A stretch of DNA of 6,291 bases, taken from positions 1 to 6,291 of the forward strand of contig CALGRN010000109.1 in assembly GCA_937880835.1 (NCBI GenBank), written 5' to 3'. Origin of the DNA: an uncultured Prevotella sp. Its GTDB lineage: Bacteria > Bacteroidota > Bacteroidia > Bacteroidales > Bacteroidaceae. The stretch's first letter is position 1; every line of letters starts with the position of its first letter. Made by a program: the position numbers and the translations under genes. Shown here in pieces: positions 4,897 through 6,291 of the stretch. Below the pieces are notes generated by a model. That model had not been told where the DNA came from. It saw only the letters and a program-made list of their open reading frames with translations, and ran no database searches.

Positions 4897-6003
4897 ATGG
4901 AACAGAAAATAACATTCGATAAGTTTATACGTTGGTCAGGTATAGCCCTGCTCGTGTTGTTTGCCCTCTACGCAGTAAACTATCTGAGCAATGCTTTGCT
5001 TCCTTTCTTTATAGCATGGCTGTTTGCCTACCTGCTTTATCCTATCGTAAAGTTCGTTGAAAACAAGATGCGCATAAGGTGGCGCGCCTTGTCTATCATA
5101 ATAACCATGATTTTTGTAATTGCCGTTATAGCAGGAATAACATACCTTATAATACCTCCGATGATAGAGCAGTTTGAGAAATTAAGCCATGTTGCCACAC
5201 GATACATACATCAAACTGCACACACCAACAACATAACATCGCTTATACAGAACTGGCTTCAAGACAATAAAGAAACGATAGAAGGCATATTCAAGAGAAA
5301 AGATTTCACCGATGCTGTAAAAGACGCGATGCCGAAAGTGTTCTCATTCTTAGGACAAACGGCAAATGTCGTAATAAGTATAGTGGCTTCATGTATCACC
5401 TTATTATATATGTTCTTCATTCTTTTAGACTATGAGTATCTGACGGAGAACTGGATAAAGATATTTCCCAAGAAGAACAGACCTTTCTGGCAGGAGCTCA
5501 TGAAAGATGTAGAAAGAGAATTGAACAATTACATACGTGGTCAGGGAACGGTTGCATTCTTCATGGGGATAATGTTTTGCATAGGCTTTACGATAATGGA
5601 TTTCCCTATGGCAATAGGACTTGGAATACTCATCGGCATTCTCGATTTAGTGCCTTATCTGCACACCTTCGCGCTTATACCTACGGCATTCCTCGCTCTT
5701 CTTAAAGCAGCAGACACGGGACAGAACTTCTGGATAATATTCGCAATGGCAGTTGGACTGTTTATTTTGGTACAAATCATAACCGACATGATAGTTACTC
5801 CGAAAGTAATGGGAAAGGCAATGGGCCTTAATCCTGCCATTCTTTTGCTCTCATTGTCTATATGGGGCGCATTGTTAGGCTTCATCGGACTTATAATAGC
5901 TCTTCCGCTTACAACGCTGATAATAGCATATTGGCAACGTTATGTGACGAAAGAGCATGAAGAAAAGCCACTGTCGGAAAGCGAAAACCAAGATAAACAG
6001 TGA
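4897..6003 (+). CDS. AI-2E family transporter (PF01594-type inner-membrane protein)
   Basis: Polytopic inner-membrane protein of the family that includes E. coli TqsA (AI-2 export), PerM and YdiK, with some members acting as ion antiporters. The actual substrate is unpredictable from sequence. The 368-aa product has hydrophobic segments near 13-30, 32-52, 64-86, 153-178, 216-262 (two), 278-300 and 312-345. A soluble amphipathic region (about 88-150) sits after the third helix, where this family has it. Hallmarks are NYIRGQ (211-216), GILIGILDLVPYLHT (243-257), and TPKVMGKAMGLNPAILLLSLSIWGALLGFIGLIIALPL (301-338). The C-terminus (351-368) is charged and cytoplasmic in character. Length and topology match a complete member. 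The ATG follows AAGAGATAAAAAAT and is the first in frame. No terminator is visible before the tRNA promoter downstream. No luxS or quorum gene is nearby, so AI-2 transport should not be assumed. Confidence 0.92.
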   Translation: MEQKITFDKFIRWSGIALLVLFALYAVNYLSNALLPFFIAWLFAYLLYPIVKFVENKMRIRWRALSIIITMIFVIAVIAGITYLIIPPMIEQFEKLSHVATRYIHQTAHTNNITSLIQNWLQDNKETIEGIFKRKDFTDAVKDAMPKVFSFLGQTANVVISIVASCITLLYMFFILLDYEYLTENWIKIFPKKNRPFWQELMKDVERELNNYIRGQGTVAFFMGIMFCIGFTIMDFPMAIGLGILIGILDLVPYLHTFALIPTAFLALLKAADTGQNFWIIFAMAVGLFILVQIITDMIVTPKVMGKAMGLNPAILLLSLSIWGALLGFIGLIIALPLTTLIIAYWQRYVTKEHEEKPLSESENQDKQ

Positions 6004-6076
6004 TGACAAAATAAATCCTGCAATATGATATGAAAATCTTTTTAAAGCAATTGAATATAAGAAAAAAACAAAAACA

Positions 6077-6108
6077 TTTGGCTGTTTAAAAAAAAGATAC
6101 TACCTTTG
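6077..6108 (+). promoter_or_regulatory. Promoter of tRNA-Lys
   Basis: TTTG (6077-6080), a 20-base spacer and TACCTTTG (6101-6108) followed by CAC fit the consensus perfectly. The -7 core and the next bases (TACCTTTGCAC, then CGCTTTCC) nearly repeat those of the rplS promoter. Confidence 0.85.
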
Positions 6109-6137
6109 CACTCGCTTTCCAAAAGGAACAGTTGGAA

Positions 6138-6210
6138 GATCCGTTAGCTCAGCTGGTAGAGCACAACACTTTTAATGTTGGGGTCTTGGGTTCGAGCCCC
6201 AAGCGGATCA
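6138..6210 (+). tRNA. tRNA-Lys (anticodon UUU)
   Basis: A complete 73-base cloverleaf can be folded. The acceptor arm is GATCCGT (6138-6144) with GCGGATC (6203-6209), including a terminal T-G pair. The D arm is GCTC/GAGC (6147-6150, 6159-6162) with loop AGCTGGTA. The anticodon stem is CAACA/TGTTG (6164-6168, 6176-6180) with loop CTTTTAA, giving anticodon TTT. The variable loop is GGGTC, and the T arm is TTGGG/CCCAA with loop TTCGAGC. The discriminator is A6210. The 3' CCA is not encoded and must be added enzymatically. It decodes AAA and AAG and appears to be a single-gene transcript. Confidence 0.97.
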
Positions 6211-6216
6211 CAAAAG

Positions 6217-6255
6217 ACAGGGTAATTCGTTCCGCGCGATTTACCCTGTTTTTTT
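6217..6255 (+). terminator. Intrinsic terminator of tRNA-Lys
   Basis: ACAGGGTAATTCG (6217-6229) pairs with CGATTTACCCTGT (6237-6249) with a single mismatch around a 7-base loop, followed by seven Ts (6249-6255). It lies only a few bases after the tRNA 3' end, so the precursor trailer is short. Confidence 0.93.
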
Positions 6256-6291
6256 GTACCTCACACTATTTTTCCGTTACAATACCTATCG

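Noticed and set aside
4897..6003. Quorum-sensing autoinducer-2 exporter role
   Set aside because: The AI-2E family name reflects one E. coli member. No luxS, lsr or related gene is in the window, so only the family is called.
6256..6291. Possible further gene or tRNA at the right edge
   Set aside because: Only 36 bases remain after the terminator, with no start, promoter pair or tRNA stem visible.

Overview
The window looks like chromosomal DNA of a Bacteroidales bacterium, most likely Prevotella or a close relative. Four lines of evidence point there. (1) Several genes are preceded by the Bacteroidetes promoter type, TTTG, 19-20 bases, then TAnnTTTG, often extended to TAnnTTTGCA. (2) Shine-Dalgarno sequences are weak or absent and leaders are A/T-rich. 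(3) A PorT-family type IX secretion protein is present. (4) Two exported proteins have Gln at the predicted +1 position after signal cleavage. Most of the content is housekeeping.

Layout. Bases 1-134 hold no gene I can support, but contain a perfect 13-bp inverted repeat. A terminator (135-168) follows a 55-residue 2[4Fe-4S] ferredoxin on the minus strand (195-362). An A/T-rich divergent region leads to porT (+, 618-1364). porT converges, with an 8-base gap, on a two-gene minus-strand operon (2990 to 1373). The first operon gene encodes a lipoprotein with the C-terminal substrate-binding domain of a UshA-type 5'-nucleotidase. The second encodes an exported metallophosphatase with the N-terminal catalytic domain. 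The operon promoter is back to back with the promoter of rplS (L19, +, 3183-3551). rplS and a small minus-strand putative helix-turn-helix protein (3611-3907) share a bidirectional terminator. That small gene is divergent from tdk, a type II thymidine kinase (+, 4161-4742). A 19-bp perfect inverted repeat separates tdk from an AI-2E family membrane transporter (+, 4897-6003). A tRNA-Lys(UUU) with its own promoter and terminator (6101-6255) closes the window.

How the genes fit together. The split nucleotidase pair and tdk both serve nucleotide salvage: periplasmic nucleotides would be dephosphorylated to nucleosides, and cytoplasmic thymidine is rephosphorylated. They are separate transcription units, so this is shared theme rather than shared regulation. 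rplS and tRNA-Lys have nearly the same promoter core and start region, as expected for growth-linked genes. I find no phage, insertion sequence, CRISPR array or defence system, and no convincing undescribed system. The observations most worth a second look are the split, order-reversed 5'-nucleotidase, the tightly packed divergent promoters, the perfect palindrome downstream of tdk, and the unexplained inverted-repeat block at the left edge.
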